A stretch of DNA of 64,000 nt from CAYRYU01 sp964428355 (GTDB lineage: Bacteria > Muiribacteriota > Ozemobacteria > Ozemobacterales > Ozemobacteraceae). The DNA lies in NCBI GenBank assembly GCA_964428355.1, contig CAYRYU010000020.1, forward strand, positions 14,330 through 78,329. The letters run 5' to 3'. Under the pieces are notes generated by a model. That model made no database searches. It had not been told where the DNA came from and saw only the letters and a program-made list of their open reading frames with translations. Every line of letters starts with the position of its first letter. The first letter of the stretch is position 1. This document shows positions 53,810-62,372 of this stretch, in pieces. Position numbers and translations under genes: made by a program.

Positions 53810-54433
53810 TCATCCTCCATCCTTTCGGCTCTTTTCGAAACAAATTTTACCTTTCCGGAGAATCCGTGGAGGGAACTCCCGGAAGTCGGCGACCGTGGAA
53901 GGTTCGGAACAGGGAAGCGGTCCATCGTCAACCAGCCAACCGATCTCCCGGGAAAACTGGCGCTCGATCTCCCCAGGATCGGAGACCGGAGGGGAATCCG
54001 ACCTGTTGACGCTCGTCGTGAGCAATTTCCCGGGATACAACCCGAGCAGCTCCAGAAGACACGGGTGTTTTGGAACCCTGATCCCGATCGTGGGGTGGGA
54101 GAACGCCCGCAGGAGCCCGGGGGGACAGCTGAAAACCGCGGTCAGTGCTCCCGGCCAATGCCTGCGGAGCAGCTTCTCCGCTTCCTTACCGGGTTTGATG
54201 CCGAGGGATCCCAGGGCTTCGAAGGAGGAAAGGAACAGAATCAACGGCTTTTCCTCCCGCCGCCCCTTGATGGAGTAAACCGAGTCGACTCCTGAGGGGA
54301 CATTCCCGTCGGCCGCAAAACCGTAGAGGGTGTCGGTTGGGAGAGCTGCAACGCTCCCATTAGCCAGGTCCCGGCAGAATTCCCCAAACAGGATGGAGTT
54401 CCCAAGGAGGTCCCGGATTGCGACCCTACGCAT
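53810..54433 (-). CDS. Sua5/YciO/YrdC family: threonylcarbamoyl-AMP synthase
   Basis: 207 residues from the ATG at 54433 (MRRVAIRDLL); a longer frame to 54490 is unlikely. Family motifs: ALPTDTLYGFAADG, SVYSIKGRREEKPLILFLSS (KxR), HWPGALTAVF, GIRVPKHP, and LTTSVNRSDSPP (SxN). Makes L-threonylcarbamoyl-AMP for t6A37 tRNA modification. The start overlaps the end of the preceding membrane protein gene by 8 bp, so they are translationally coupled. It has only the YrdC domain and lacks the C-terminal Sua5 domain. Confidence 0.85.
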   Translation of the reverse strand: MRRVAIRDLLGNSILFGEFCRDLANGSVAALPTDTLYGFAADGNVPSGVDSVYSIKGRREEKPLILFLSSFEALGSLGIKPGKEAEKLLRRHWPGALTAVFSCPPGLLRAFSHPTIGIRVPKHPCLLELLGLYPGKLLTTSVNRSDSPPVSDPGEIERQFSREIGWLVDDGPLPCSEPSTVADFREFPPRILRKGKICFEKSRKDGG

Positions 54434-54875
54434 CGTCGGAAGGGAGGCGGTGGAGGAGCAGGAACCCGAGCGCGATCCCAAAAACTCCAAGGTACATTCC
54501 GATCAGAAGGTGGGCGTTCGGTGAAGCGGCGGGTTGGCCCGCCTTGAGCCAGGACTCGTAATCCCGTAGGATTCCCGTGGTGGAAAGGAAGAAAGGAAGT
54601 CCGGCCCCGAAAATCCCCGAGAGACCGCAGGCAAGCGCGGCCTTTTTCGCTCCGCGGTTCCTGCCGCCCAGACGGACCGCAACCGCTCCCACCAGGATCA
54701 GTGGGAAAAAGAAAGCTTCGAAAAGGAGGAGGTTCACGCCCGTATGTCCCGACCTGTTCGTCCAGGCATAGGCAACCACCAGGAAGAGGCATCCGCAACC
54801 CATGGCGAAAAGCCCCCAAAGGTAGGGAACAAAACCCCTCCATGATTCCATCCGGGATTCCACGTGACCATCCAT
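54426..54875 (-). CDS. Small four-helix membrane protein, unknown function
   Basis: 149 residues with about four predicted membrane helices (WGLFAMGCGCLFLVVAYAW; LLLFEAFFFPLILVGAVAVR; AALACGLSGIFGAGLPFFL; LIGMYLGVFGIALGFLLLH). I recognise no family. It is coupled to the YrdC-family gene (8-bp overlap) and transcribed from an extended -10 promoter. Confidence 0.7.
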   Translation of the reverse strand: MDGHVESRMESWRGFVPYLWGLFAMGCGCLFLVVAYAWTNRSGHTGVNLLLFEAFFFPLILVGAVAVRLGGRNRGAKKAALACGLSGIFGAGLPFFLSTTGILRDYESWLKAGQPAASPNAHLLIGMYLGVFGIALGFLLLHRLPSDDA

Positions 54876-54903
54876 TCCGAATCTCCTGGCCTCTTAAAAA
54901 TCC

Positions 54904-54912
54904 ACTATACCA
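54904..54912 (-). promoter_or_regulatory. Extended -10 promoter for the membrane protein/yrdC operon
   Basis: The minus strand has TGG-TATAGT (TATAAT match 5/6 with a TG extension). The predicted transcript start is about 20-25 bp before the start codon at 54875. No -35 box is evident. Confidence 0.5.
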
Positions 54913-54997
54913 TGTCTCCAGGTTATCGCGGGTTGACTACCGAACACCAGGGCAGGCCAGAACTGTGCGTCGGGACTCGTCGCGGAAGCCCCGCAGG

Positions 54998-55013
54998 CGT
55001 CAAGATCTTGACG
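54998..55013. promoter_or_regulatory. Distal upstream activator-type dyad
   Basis: A perfect 16-bp palindrome CGTCAAGATCTTGACG, of form CGTC-N8-GACG, centred ~137 bp before the start predicted for the sigma54 promoter. Confidence 0.6.
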
Positions 55014-55027
55014 GGGCGGAAGAAACC

Positions 55028-55047
55028 GGCGTCGAATTCCTGACGCC
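55028..55047. promoter_or_regulatory. Proximal upstream activator-type dyad
   Basis: GGCGTC-N8-GACGCC, again CGTC-N8-GACG, centred exactly 32 bp (three helical turns) downstream of the first dyad, at about -105. Confidence 0.6.
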
Positions 55048-55115
55048 AACCCGGACCCTGACAGTTGGATGCCTCTTCCAGAGCTGTTCTTGAAATGATC
55101 CTTCTTGTTCGACCT

Positions 55116-55132
55116 TGGGCATTCCACTTGCA
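55116..55132 (+). promoter_or_regulatory. Sigma54 (RpoN) promoter
   Basis: TTGGGCATTCCACTTGCA has the invariant GG (55118-55119) and GC (55130-55131) separated by 10 bp, with the conserved GGCA and TTGCA cores. Transcription should begin near 55143, leaving a ~33-base leader with AAAGGAGA before the ATG at 55176. Confidence 0.75.
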
Positions 55133-55175
55133 TCTGTTCCATCTGGAACCCCAAACGGTCGAAAGGAGAATCACG

Positions 55176-55790
55176 ATGAGAACATTTGGAATCCTTTTCC
55201 TGGCACTGTTCCTGTTTGTCGGGCTCATGCCCGGTTTCGCGGCCCCCCCAGCCGAGGATGACAAGGAGGATTCAGCCGATCTTTCCGCCCCCACGGGCGG
55301 AAAGGGCGGCAAAGACAAGGTGGTGACCGCCGAAACCGTGATCGCCCGGATCAAGGCTCACAAGGACAAGATCATCGCCCGGATCAAGGAACGCCTGGAA
55401 AAGCTTCCCGAACGCCTCCAGAAGATCCAGGAAAAGGCCAACAAGCGCATGGGAGGAAAAGGCAAAGGCAGGAAGGGCCTCGCCTCCGGAACCGAAACCC
55501 CCAGGGATCCGGCTACCATCAAGCAGCGGGTCGAGGAACGGTACAACCAGTTCAAGGAGCGGATCTCGAAGCGTCAGGAAACCTTCGCCAAGCGCACCGC
55601 CAAGCGCAAGGAGATGATCACGAAGCGGATCGCAAAGCTTCCCGCGGCCGACCAGGCGAAGGTAATGGCCGAGTTCGAAGCCGCCGAAAAGGATATCGTC
55701 GCCCAGGTCGAGAAGGCTTCAGTGGAAGCCGCGAAGAAGCTCGAAGAAACCTACAAGGCGATTCTCTCCTCGATCGAGGGAGCAAAATGA
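55176..55790 (+). CDS. Secreted Lys/Arg/Glu-rich helical protein (ZraP/CpxP-like in character)
   Basis: The ATG at 55176 follows AAAGGAGA, giving 204 residues. A signal peptide (MRTFGILFLALFLFVGLMPG, cleavage near FAA/PP) leads to a strongly charged helical chain with coiled-coil segments (IARIKAHKDKIIARIKERLE, RYNQFKERISKRQETFAKR, KKLEETYKAILSSIEG). It has no cysteine. I recognise no family; it resembles periplasmic chaperones such as ZraP, CpxP and Spy only in type. It is preceded by a sigma54 promoter and upstream dyads, and converges on an NtrC-type regulator gene, which suggests envelope-stress control. Confidence 0.8.
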   Translation: MRTFGILFLALFLFVGLMPGFAAPPAEDDKEDSADLSAPTGGKGGKDKVVTAETVIARIKAHKDKIIARIKERLEKLPERLQKIQEKANKRMGGKGKGRKGLASGTETPRDPATIKQRVEERYNQFKERISKRQETFAKRTAKRKEMITKRIAKLPAADQAKVMAEFEAAEKDIVAQVEKASVEAAKKLEETYKAILSSIEGAK

Positions 55791-55798
55791 TCGATATC

Positions 55799-55827
55799 GG
55801 AGGGCGGTCAAACGGGCCGCCCTCCTT
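55799..55827. terminator. Hairpin between the sigma54-driven gene and the NtrC-type gene
   Basis: A 9-bp stem GGAGGGCGG / CCGCCCTCC with a 9-base loop and TTCCCCC after it. It probably ends both convergent transcripts. Confidence 0.6.
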
Positions 55828-55835
55828 CCCCCGGG

Positions 55836-57251
55836 TCAATCCTCCCCGGATTGGAGTCCCAGCTTTTTCATCCTGTAAAGGAGATTCGTGCGGGGGATTC
55901 CCAGTTCTTCCGCCGCACGGGCCTTGACCCCGTCGCTCTTCCGGAGTGCGGAGATTATCATCGATCTTTCGAGCTTCTCGAGAGCTTCAGGAAGGCTTCC
56001 TGCCCCACCCCCCGGACGGTCCTCCTGACCAACCGCCACCCTGAGCACGGGCTCCGACGAACCTGGTTCTGAGGAACCGGGTTCGAACGAACCGGGCCCG
56101 AGCAGGTCGCCTTCAGAAAGGACCACGGCTCTTTCGATCGCGTTCCTGAGCTCGCGGATGTTTCCCCGCCAATCCTTCCCCTTGAGGATTTCCAGCGATT
56201 CCGGGGAAAACGCCAGTCCGGGTTTCCCGAAATCGGAGCGAAGGCGTTCCAGAAGACGGTTCGCCAGTGGAACAATGTCTTCGCGCCGCTCCCGGAGAGG
56301 AGGAATGGGAATCCGGATAACCGCCAGGCGGTAGAGAAGATCCTCCCGGAACTCCCCCGTTGTCGACATCCTGTCCAGGTTCCGGTTGGTGGCCGCGACG
56401 ATGCGGGTATCGACCAGGATCGGCTGGGAGCTTCCCACCCGGACGATCTCCTTCTCCTGAAGCGCCCTGAGCAGCTTCGGCTGCAGCGGGGCCGGAACCT
56501 CACCCACCTCGTCGAGGAAGAGAGTCCCGCCCTGGGCGGCTTCGAAGCGTCCGATCCGCCTTTCCCTTGCGTCGGTGAAAGCGCCTTTCTCGTGTCCAAA
56601 AAGCTCCGATTCGAACAGCGTGTCGGGAATCGATGCGCAGTTCACCCGCACGAAAGGTCCCTGTGCTCCCGGTGAAAGGGCATGGATCGCTCTTGCCACC
56701 ATCTCCTTGCCGGTCCCGGTCTCTCCGGTCAGGAGGACCGTGGAAGGGAAGGGGGCAGCTTTCGCGAGGAGTTCCTTGACACCGCGCATCCCCGGAGAGT
56801 CGCCAACGAGTTCTTGCAGGGGGGATGTCAGGCCGGTCGACTCGAGGAGGGTGGCATTGGTCCTTTCCAGTTTCTCCACCCTTTCCGAAACCTGCCGCAA
56901 CTTTCCCACCCTGTCGATCCTGAAAGCGAACTCCTCGAGGGGAACGGGCTTGGTCAGGTAGTCCTGCGCTCCCAGCTTCATCGCCTCGACCGCGGTGTCG
57001 ACGGTTCCGAAAGCCGTCATCAGGATGACCTCGGGGGGGGGATTGACGGCCCGTGCCCGTTTTACCACCTCCAACCCCTCACCGTCGGGAAGCTTCAGAT
57101 CAGTGATCACGAGGTCGAATCTCCTCTTCTCGAGGAGGATTTTGGCTTCCTGGACGGTTCCCGCGGGGAAACCCGAATGCCCCTCCTCCCGAAGGAAGGT
57201 CAACAGGCCTCTGACGAGTGACTGGTTGTCGTCGACGATCAGGATGTTCAT
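55836..57251 (-). CDS. NtrC-family sigma54-dependent response regulator
   Basis: 471 residues: receiver domain (~1-120, phosphoacceptor Asp51 in VITDLKLPDG), AAA+ domain (~145-385) with Walker A GETGTGKE, GAFTDA sigma54 loop (usual form GAFTGA), Walker B GTLFLDEVGEV and R-finger region REDLLYRLAVIRIPIPPLRE, and a C-terminal Fis-type HTH (KARAAEELGIPRTNLLYRMK). A repetitive Pro/Gly/Ser/Glu linker (SFEPGSSEPGSSEPV) joins the last two. Its ATG overlaps the histidine kinase stop codon (ATGA), so the pair is a two-component system. Its likely target is the sigma54 promoter at 55116. Confidence 0.93.
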   Translation of the reverse strand: MNILIVDDNQSLVRGLLTFLREEGHSGFPAGTVQEAKILLEKRRFDLVITDLKLPDGEGLEVVKRARAVNPPPEVILMTAFGTVDTAVEAMKLGAQDYLTKPVPLEEFAFRIDRVGKLRQVSERVEKLERTNATLLESTGLTSPLQELVGDSPGMRGVKELLAKAAPFPSTVLLTGETGTGKEMVARAIHALSPGAQGPFVRVNCASIPDTLFESELFGHEKGAFTDARERRIGRFEAAQGGTLFLDEVGEVPAPLQPKLLRALQEKEIVRVGSSQPILVDTRIVAATNRNLDRMSTTGEFREDLLYRLAVIRIPIPPLRERREDIVPLANRLLERLRSDFGKPGLAFSPESLEILKGKDWRGNIRELRNAIERAVVLSEGDLLGPGSFEPGSSEPGSSEPVLRVAVGQEDRPGGGAGSLPEALEKLERSMIISALRKSDGVKARAAEELGIPRTNLLYRMKKLGLQSGED

Positions 57252-58445
57252 GTCGCGGCAGGCACCTCGATGATGAATTGTGCCCCGCCTTCGGGGCCGG
57301 GGCGATAATGGATCAACCCTTCATGGGCGGAAACGAGCTTCCGGACCAGCGCAAGACCGATCCCGTGGCCCCCTTCCCGGCCGGAGGAAAATGGTGCGAA
57401 CAACTTTGGAACGAGTGACGGGTGAACCCCGGGCCCGTTGTCGGAGAACGTGATCTCGAGCTTGTCCTCCTTACGGACGGCGGTTNNNNNNNNNNNNNNN
57501 NNNNNNNNNNNNNNNNNNNNNNNNNNNNNNNNNNNNNNNNNNNNNNNNNNNNNNNNNNNNNNNNNNNNNNNNNNNNNNNNNNNNNGCGATCGCGCTTCCC
57601 GTCAATGAAAGGTCGTCGAGCTTTTCCTGAAAGACCTCCCTGAGCTGACTGTCCCGCGCGTCGATCCTCCTCCCGAGCTCCCCGATCCCGCGCCTGAGGG
57701 CCTCCAGTTCAGCGATACCAAGGTCTGCTGAATCCACGGGTTTTCTCGATGCCACATCCTCCAAGCCTTGCACGAGGACCTCGATCCGCCTGGAAAATCC
57801 CCGGGCAAGAAGGGCGGATAGAAGGACGGAGATGATGATCGAGAAACCGATTGCCCGGACGACTGTTCCCTTCAGTGCGATGAAGAGGTCCAGATACTGC
57901 ATGTCGGCCTCGAGCCCTACGACCGATTCCAGGAAACCATCGGAATCGAGCCGGGGAACGAGGACCACCTTGAACCTTCGCTGCTCTCCATGGGAAAAAG
58001 GATTGGGAAAGAAGGGAAGACCCTCCTCGAGCTTGTCCAGGCCCTCGTCGACCATCTCCTCTATCTCGTCGACGGTGGGGGGCATGAGAGGGGAATCGTC
58101 CTTCTCTTCGAGCGAGAAGGAGGCTACGAGCCTGCTTTGCTTCTCACGCATGTCGAGAAAATAGGCGTTCTGGATCCATCCCGGGTTTCTTGCATGGGAA
58201 AAACGATTTTCGAAGTATTCCGAAACGCTGTCCTCGCCGAGGTTTCCGACCTCGCCCGCCACCAGGCTGGCCGAGTTGAGAAGCTTCACTCCCGCCTCCT
58301 GATCGAGCATGAGATAGCTCCGGTCGAAAAACCAGGCGCAGACGAAGCCCGAAAGCAGGAAGGAGAGCGCAAGGTGCGAAAGGAAAAGCCGGCCGAACAT
58401 CGTCCGGGGAATCAAACGGCCCAGAACCGCCCGAACCATTCCCAT
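57248..58445 (-). CDS. Membrane sensor histidine kinase, middle missing in assembly gap
   Basis: The ATG at 58445 starts a sensor of ~285 visible residues: a membrane helix (LFLSHLALSFLLSGFVCAWF), an extracytoplasmic region of ~150 residues rich in acidic residues (TVDEIEEMVDEGLDKLEEG), a second helix (AIGFSIIISVLLSALLA) and a HAMP region. The gap (57486-57585) hides the phosphoacceptor His and the N box. After the gap the HATPase end is clear in another frame: ITFSDNGPGVHPSLV (G1) and GGHGIGLALVRKLVSAHEG (G2), ending at 57248. The frame change is expected because 100 N is a placeholder. It forms an operon with the NtrC-type regulator. Confidence 0.85.
57486..57585. other. Assembly gap (100 N) inside the histidine kinase gene
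   Basis: The flanks do not overlap, so the true size is unknown. The missing part must contain the H-box and part of the ATPase domain. Confidence 0.9.
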
Positions 58446-58485
58446 CTTCCCTGGAAACCGCTCCGCTCCTCAACTTCCGATCGGA

Positions 58486-59289
58486 TCATCCGCGACCCGA
58501 GGCCTTCCTTCTAGAACCCGTTCCATTGGAGGACTTTTCCGCCCCCCCGCCTTTTACCGAGGCTTTGACTGCCGTTTCGCGGCTGGTTCTTGCTGCCAGG
58601 CGGGCTTCGGCTTCCGCCCAGTCCTCGGGAGTGTCGATGTCGACGGAATCGGATTCGGCCATGAGGTAGAACCCGTGCCGGGACAGATCGTACAACGAGC
58701 GGGTGCGAAGAAGGTGGGGTGCCTGGACGAAGAACATTGCCCCATTTTCTATCAGGAAGGGGGGGAGTTCGGCCGCGGGCCTGGGGAGGTTCCCGGGGTC
58801 GACCGGCACGGCGTGCCCGTTCTCGGAGAAGCGGAACATCCACTCCGGCCTTTCCCTGATCCGCCGCATTGAGCCGAGAGTGACGAACCCGCTCCGGTCG
58901 AATACTTCGGCCGCTTCCTGGATGTGTTTCGAGGTGAGGAACGGGGAGGTGGGCTGGATAAGCACAATGACGGCGGATGCCGGGATTTCACCCGCGTGGA
59001 TGGCCCATTCGACGGCGTGGATCAGTGCATCGGCGGAACTGGCGGTATCGGAGGCGAGATTCGGGGGTCTGATGAAGGGAACCCATGCTCCGAAATTCCG
59101 CGCGATACGCGCCAGGCGGGTGTTGTCGGTGGAGACGAGGACCCGCCTGAAACAACCCGAACCGAGCGCAGCTTCGATGACCCACCCGATCAGGGGCTTG
59201 TCACCGAAAACCAGCCCGTTCTTGAAAGGGAGCCTTTTCGATCCTCCCCGGGCGAGGATTACGGCCAGCCGGTCCATATTCGCATCCAC
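58486..59289 (-). CDS. CMP-nonulosonate cytidylyltransferase (NeuA/PseF-like)
   Basis: 267 residues. The GTG at 59289 has GGGAGG 5-6 bases upstream; the ATG at 59277 is too far from it. The N-terminal motif VILARGGSKRLPFKN and then KPLIGWVIEAAL, VLVSTDN, RPPNLASDTASSADALIHAV, QPTSPF and VDIDTPEDW match NeuA, PseF and LegF, which activate sialic-acid-like sugars with CTP. A Ser/Arg/Gly-rich tail of ~35 residues is unusual. No other nonulosonate gene is adjacent; the HEAT gene upstream and histidine kinase downstream have no clear link. Confidence 0.85.
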   Translation of the reverse strand: MDANMDRLAVILARGGSKRLPFKNGLVFGDKPLIGWVIEAALGSGCFRRVLVSTDNTRLARIARNFGAWVPFIRPPNLASDTASSADALIHAVEWAIHAGEIPASAVIVLIQPTSPFLTSKHIQEAAEVFDRSGFVTLGSMRRIRERPEWMFRFSENGHAVPVDPGNLPRPAAELPPFLIENGAMFFVQAPHLLRTRSLYDLSRHGFYLMAESDSVDIDTPEDWAEAEARLAARTSRETAVKASVKGGGAEKSSNGTGSRRKASGRG

Positions 59290-59304
59290 GGCCGCCCTCC
59301 CGAA

Positions 59305-60294
59305 TCACTTTCCGCTCTTGAAAAGGTCGAGGACTTCTTCGGCCTTGGAACGGACTTCGCCGGTGGCATCTTCCAGGAGGCCGATCACGATCTCCCGGGC
59401 GGATACCTCGCCCAGCTGGCCGAGGATGTCAAGAGCGCCCAGTTTTTCCAGCGGGTCCTGGGCAAGGGTGAGGAGGCTCATCACCTGGGGGACGATCTTC
59501 CTCCCGAATTTGACCAGGCCCCTTATCGCGTTCTTGCGCACCAGCCAAGACTCGTCGGCCAGGAGGCGGATCAGCGTGTCGATATCCTCGGGATCCCGGA
59601 TCTGGCCCATCGCGAAAGCGGCAGAGGCCTTCATATACTCGCTTCCCGAGGAAAGCATCGTGGCGAGGATTTCCCTGCCCTTGCGCTCACCCATGGAAAG
59701 CAGGCTGATCGCGATATTCGCCCGAACCCGGTTCGACGGGTCGTTGGACAGGCGGAGAAAGGTAGCGCGGAGATTGGTTTCCGAGATCTTCAGGTCACTG
59801 AGGGATTCGACACAGTTGGCCCTGACCCGGGCATCGGAATCCTCGAGGTAGAGCGCAAGGACCGGGAGCATCCGCTCGTCTCCGATCCGGCCAAGGGTCT
59901 TTACGAGCGTGGCCCGGACGTGCGGTTCCTCCTCCGACTCGAGATGGTGTGCGAGGACCTGGGCGATCGAGGGGTTCCCGATCCTGCCGAGGGCCTCCGC
60001 GACCTGGATCCGGACCCACTCGTTGGGGTCGGCGATCGCCGTCAGAAGCCGGTCCGCGGCCTCCGCAACCGACAGGTTCCCCAATGCGGCCGCGGCCTGG
60101 GAACGGACGCGGGAGTCCTGGTCGTCCAGGAGTTCCTGGAGACGGCCGCCAATGGCGGTTCTCGACTTTTTCGACATCTTCGCGAAGGATTTCCCACCCT
60201 CCAGCGTCGTCAGTCCTTTGGCTGCGAGAAAACGCTTCTCCCAGTCGGAATGCCCCAGCTCCCCCAGGACGTTCTGTGGTTCTCGTCGTGCCAT
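59305..60294 (-). CDS. HEAT-repeat protein
   Basis: 329 residues from the ATG at 60294 (MARREPQNVL), which has GGAGG about 7 bases upstream. Nearly the whole chain is HEAT repeats of ~31 residues: DQDSRVRSQAAAALGNLS, DPNEWVRIQVAEALGRIGN, DSDARVRANCVESLSDLK, DESWLVRKNAIRGLVKFGR. No membrane or catalytic part. It lies between apt and the cytidylyltransferase gene. Likely a scaffold; partner unknown. Confidence 0.9.
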   Translation of the reverse strand: MARREPQNVLGELGHSDWEKRFLAAKGLTTLEGGKSFAKMSKKSRTAIGGRLQELLDDQDSRVRSQAAAALGNLSVAEAADRLLTAIADPNEWVRIQVAEALGRIGNPSIAQVLAHHLESEEEPHVRATLVKTLGRIGDERMLPVLALYLEDSDARVRANCVESLSDLKISETNLRATFLRLSNDPSNRVRANIAISLLSMGERKGREILATMLSSGSEYMKASAAFAMGQIRDPEDIDTLIRLLADESWLVRKNAIRGLVKFGRKIVPQVMSLLTLAQDPLEKLGALDILGQLGEVSAREIVIGLLEDATGEVRSKAEEVLDLFKSGK

Positions 60295-60306
60295 CACGCC
60301 CCTCCG

Positions 60307-60819
60307 CTAGAATTTCAGAAGGCTGAATACCTTTTCACCCTTCAGGCGGTCGATTCCCTTCAAAAATGAGAGCTCCGCAAGGAAGGCGATCCCGGCGAGG
60401 TCCGCACCGATCTCCTTGAGAAGGTCGGCGGCTGCGCGGGCGGTTCCTCCAGTGGCGAGGACGTCGTCGACGAGCAGGACCTTTTCCCCGGCTTTCACCG
60501 CGTCTTCATGGATTTCCACGGCATCCGAGCCGTATTCCAGCTTGTACTCCTTCCGGCGGGTCTTGAAGGGAAGCTTTCCCGGTTTCCGGATCGGAAGAAA
60601 GCCCTTTCCGAGGTTCATCGCGAGGGCCGCTCCGATGATGAAACCGCGGGACTCGATCCCGGCGATGTGGTCGATCCGCGTTTCCCGGAACTGGCCCGCG
60701 AGAAAATCGATCGCCGCGGAGAAAGCCTTGGGGTCCTTCAGAAGGGGGGTGATGTCCTTGAACATGATTCCCGGCTTGGGAAAATCGGGGATATCGCGGA
60801 TGAAGCGCTTGAGGTCCAT
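60307..60819 (-). CDS. apt: Adenine phosphoribosyltransferase
   Basis: 170 residues, the typical length. Converts adenine and PRPP to AMP for purine salvage. Motifs: FPKPGIMFKDITPLL, GIESRGFIIGAALA, LPIRKPGKLP and the PRPP-binding VLLVDDVLATGGTA (114-127). AAAGGAG lies about 5 bases before the ATG. It sits between two HEAT genes in a tightly packed leftward run. Confidence 0.95.
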   Translation of the reverse strand: MDLKRFIRDIPDFPKPGIMFKDITPLLKDPKAFSAAIDFLAGQFRETRIDHIAGIESRGFIIGAALAMNLGKGFLPIRKPGKLPFKTRRKEYKLEYGSDAVEIHEDAVKAGEKVLLVDDVLATGGTARAAADLLKEIGADLAGIAFLAELSFLKGIDRLKGEKVFSLLKF

Positions 60820-60840
60820 GAGGGGGTCTCCTTTCGGGGT

Positions 60841-62343
60841 TCAGGCCATCCGGCTCTTTTCCCTGGCGATCTTGGCCTCCAGGGCAAGGAAGGTCTGAAA
60901 GTAAGCGTCCAGGCCAGTGGCGGTCAGTTCCTTCGTCTTCATCTTCTGGAGGGCGGCTTCGCCCAACTTTTTGAAAAGGTCCTCGCGCTTCTGCGTGAAC
61001 CGCTCCACCTGCTGGGCTTTCGGATCCTTGTGCTGGACCTTGGAGAAGAGGTTCTTGAGCTGGGCGAAAAATCCCGTGCTCTTGACCTTCTCCTCCTTTT
61101 CTTCCTCGTCGGAATATTTCTGGATGAAATAGTTCATTCGGAGGATCTCGTGGCTGATTGTCAGCAGTTCGGGAATCTTCAGGTCGCCCTGCTGATAGAT
61201 CTCGAAAACCACCCGGCCGGACTCCTTTGCGAGCTCTCCCGCCTCCTTCTGGAGGTCGGTAAGGGCGAAGCTGATCGCGGCCTTTTGAGAGAGGTCGACC
61301 GCTTCCTCCTTGCCGGGCCGGAAGAACTTGGAAACGGTTGCGGTCAGGTCGGGTTGGGATTTCTTGCCACCCTCCTTCTTTTCCTTTTCGGGCTGGGTGT
61401 CTTCCCTGGTCTGGGGAATCATGGTGTGCGTGGGGGCATCCGGCCCGAACTTCTCTTCATACAGTTTCAGTGCGCGGACCGCCGTCCCCTTGAAGGGTTC
61501 CTCACCCTGGGTCGAGAGGTGTTTCAGAAAACCATAGGAAGCCAGGTCCCGGTAGTTCGCGAGGGAGATGATAGCCTTGATGCGCGTTTCCTGCTGGGGG
61601 ATGGTGCGGGCGGCGTTGATCAGGAGGGTGATCGCTTCCCCGGACTGGATATGGGCGAGCGAGTAGATCGCGCTGATCTTCATCCACTCTTCCGTCGAGC
61701 TGAGCATCTTCTTGAGGACGGCAAAGACCTTCTCCTCGCCGAAGGAGGCAAGAGCCTTCGCGGCAACGGCCCGGATGCGGTTGTCGGCATCCTCCAGGGC
61801 GGGAAAGAGCAACGGGATCGAGTCCTCGGCCTTGAGATACTCGAGCGCTTCGATCGTGTTCGACCGGACCCGGTTGTCGGGGTCCTTCATGAAGGGGCTC
61901 AGGACTGCGACCTGGGTCTTGTCGAGGAATTTTTTGAGGCAGCTGATCAAAGAGGCCTTCACGAAATCGTGGGTCTCCGTCTGGAGCATCTTGAGAAGAC
62001 GGTCCTTGAAATCCGATTTTTCCTCGCGCGAGATCTGCATCACGCCGGAAAGGCGATCTTCGTAGTTCTCCGAATCCAGGGATTTTTCGAGGGAGGGCCT
62101 GGCATCGTCGTCCTTCTTCTGCTCCTCCTCGTTCATCCGCCTCAGCTTGGCGATCGCCTTCCTCGAAAAGAACCTGACGGCGACGTTCTTGTCCCTGGTC
62201 GCCTTCATGAGGGCATGGAGAATCTCGTCCCGGGTCTTTTTCTCGGGGGGTTCGACCTTGATGAGGGTCATGGCGGAAAGCGCCCTCAGGTCGTCATCTG
62301 CGTTGAAAAGGTCTTTCAAGAGCCTCTTTACATTGATTTCCAT
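60841..62343 (-). CDS. Large HEAT-repeat protein
   Basis: 500 residues. HEAT repeats fill residues ~15-300 (NADDDLRALSAMTLIKV, DPDNRVRSNTIEALEYLK, DADNRIRAVAAKALASFG). A charged linker follows (EDTQPEKEKKEGGKK), then a different helical C-terminal domain of ~150 residues (FALTDLQKEAGELAKESG, KKLGEAALQKMKTKELTATG). The mixed layout differs from the HEAT protein at 59305. No membrane segment. It has an extended -10 promoter and is transcribed ahead of apt. Confidence 0.9.
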   Translation of the reverse strand: MEINVKRLLKDLFNADDDLRALSAMTLIKVEPPEKKTRDEILHALMKATRDKNVAVRFFSRKAIAKLRRMNEEEQKKDDDARPSLEKSLDSENYEDRLSGVMQISREEKSDFKDRLLKMLQTETHDFVKASLISCLKKFLDKTQVAVLSPFMKDPDNRVRSNTIEALEYLKAEDSIPLLFPALEDADNRIRAVAAKALASFGEEKVFAVLKKMLSSTEEWMKISAIYSLAHIQSGEAITLLINAARTIPQQETRIKAIISLANYRDLASYGFLKHLSTQGEEPFKGTAVRALKLYEEKFGPDAPTHTMIPQTREDTQPEKEKKEGGKKSQPDLTATVSKFFRPGKEEAVDLSQKAAISFALTDLQKEAGELAKESGRVVFEIYQQGDLKIPELLTISHEILRMNYFIQKYSDEEEKEEKVKSTGFFAQLKNLFSKVQHKDPKAQQVERFTQKREDLFKKLGEAALQKMKTKELTATGLDAYFQTFLALEAKIAREKSRMA

Positions 62344-62372
62344 GAACCCTTCCTGCGTTTTTCCTCAAGGGG

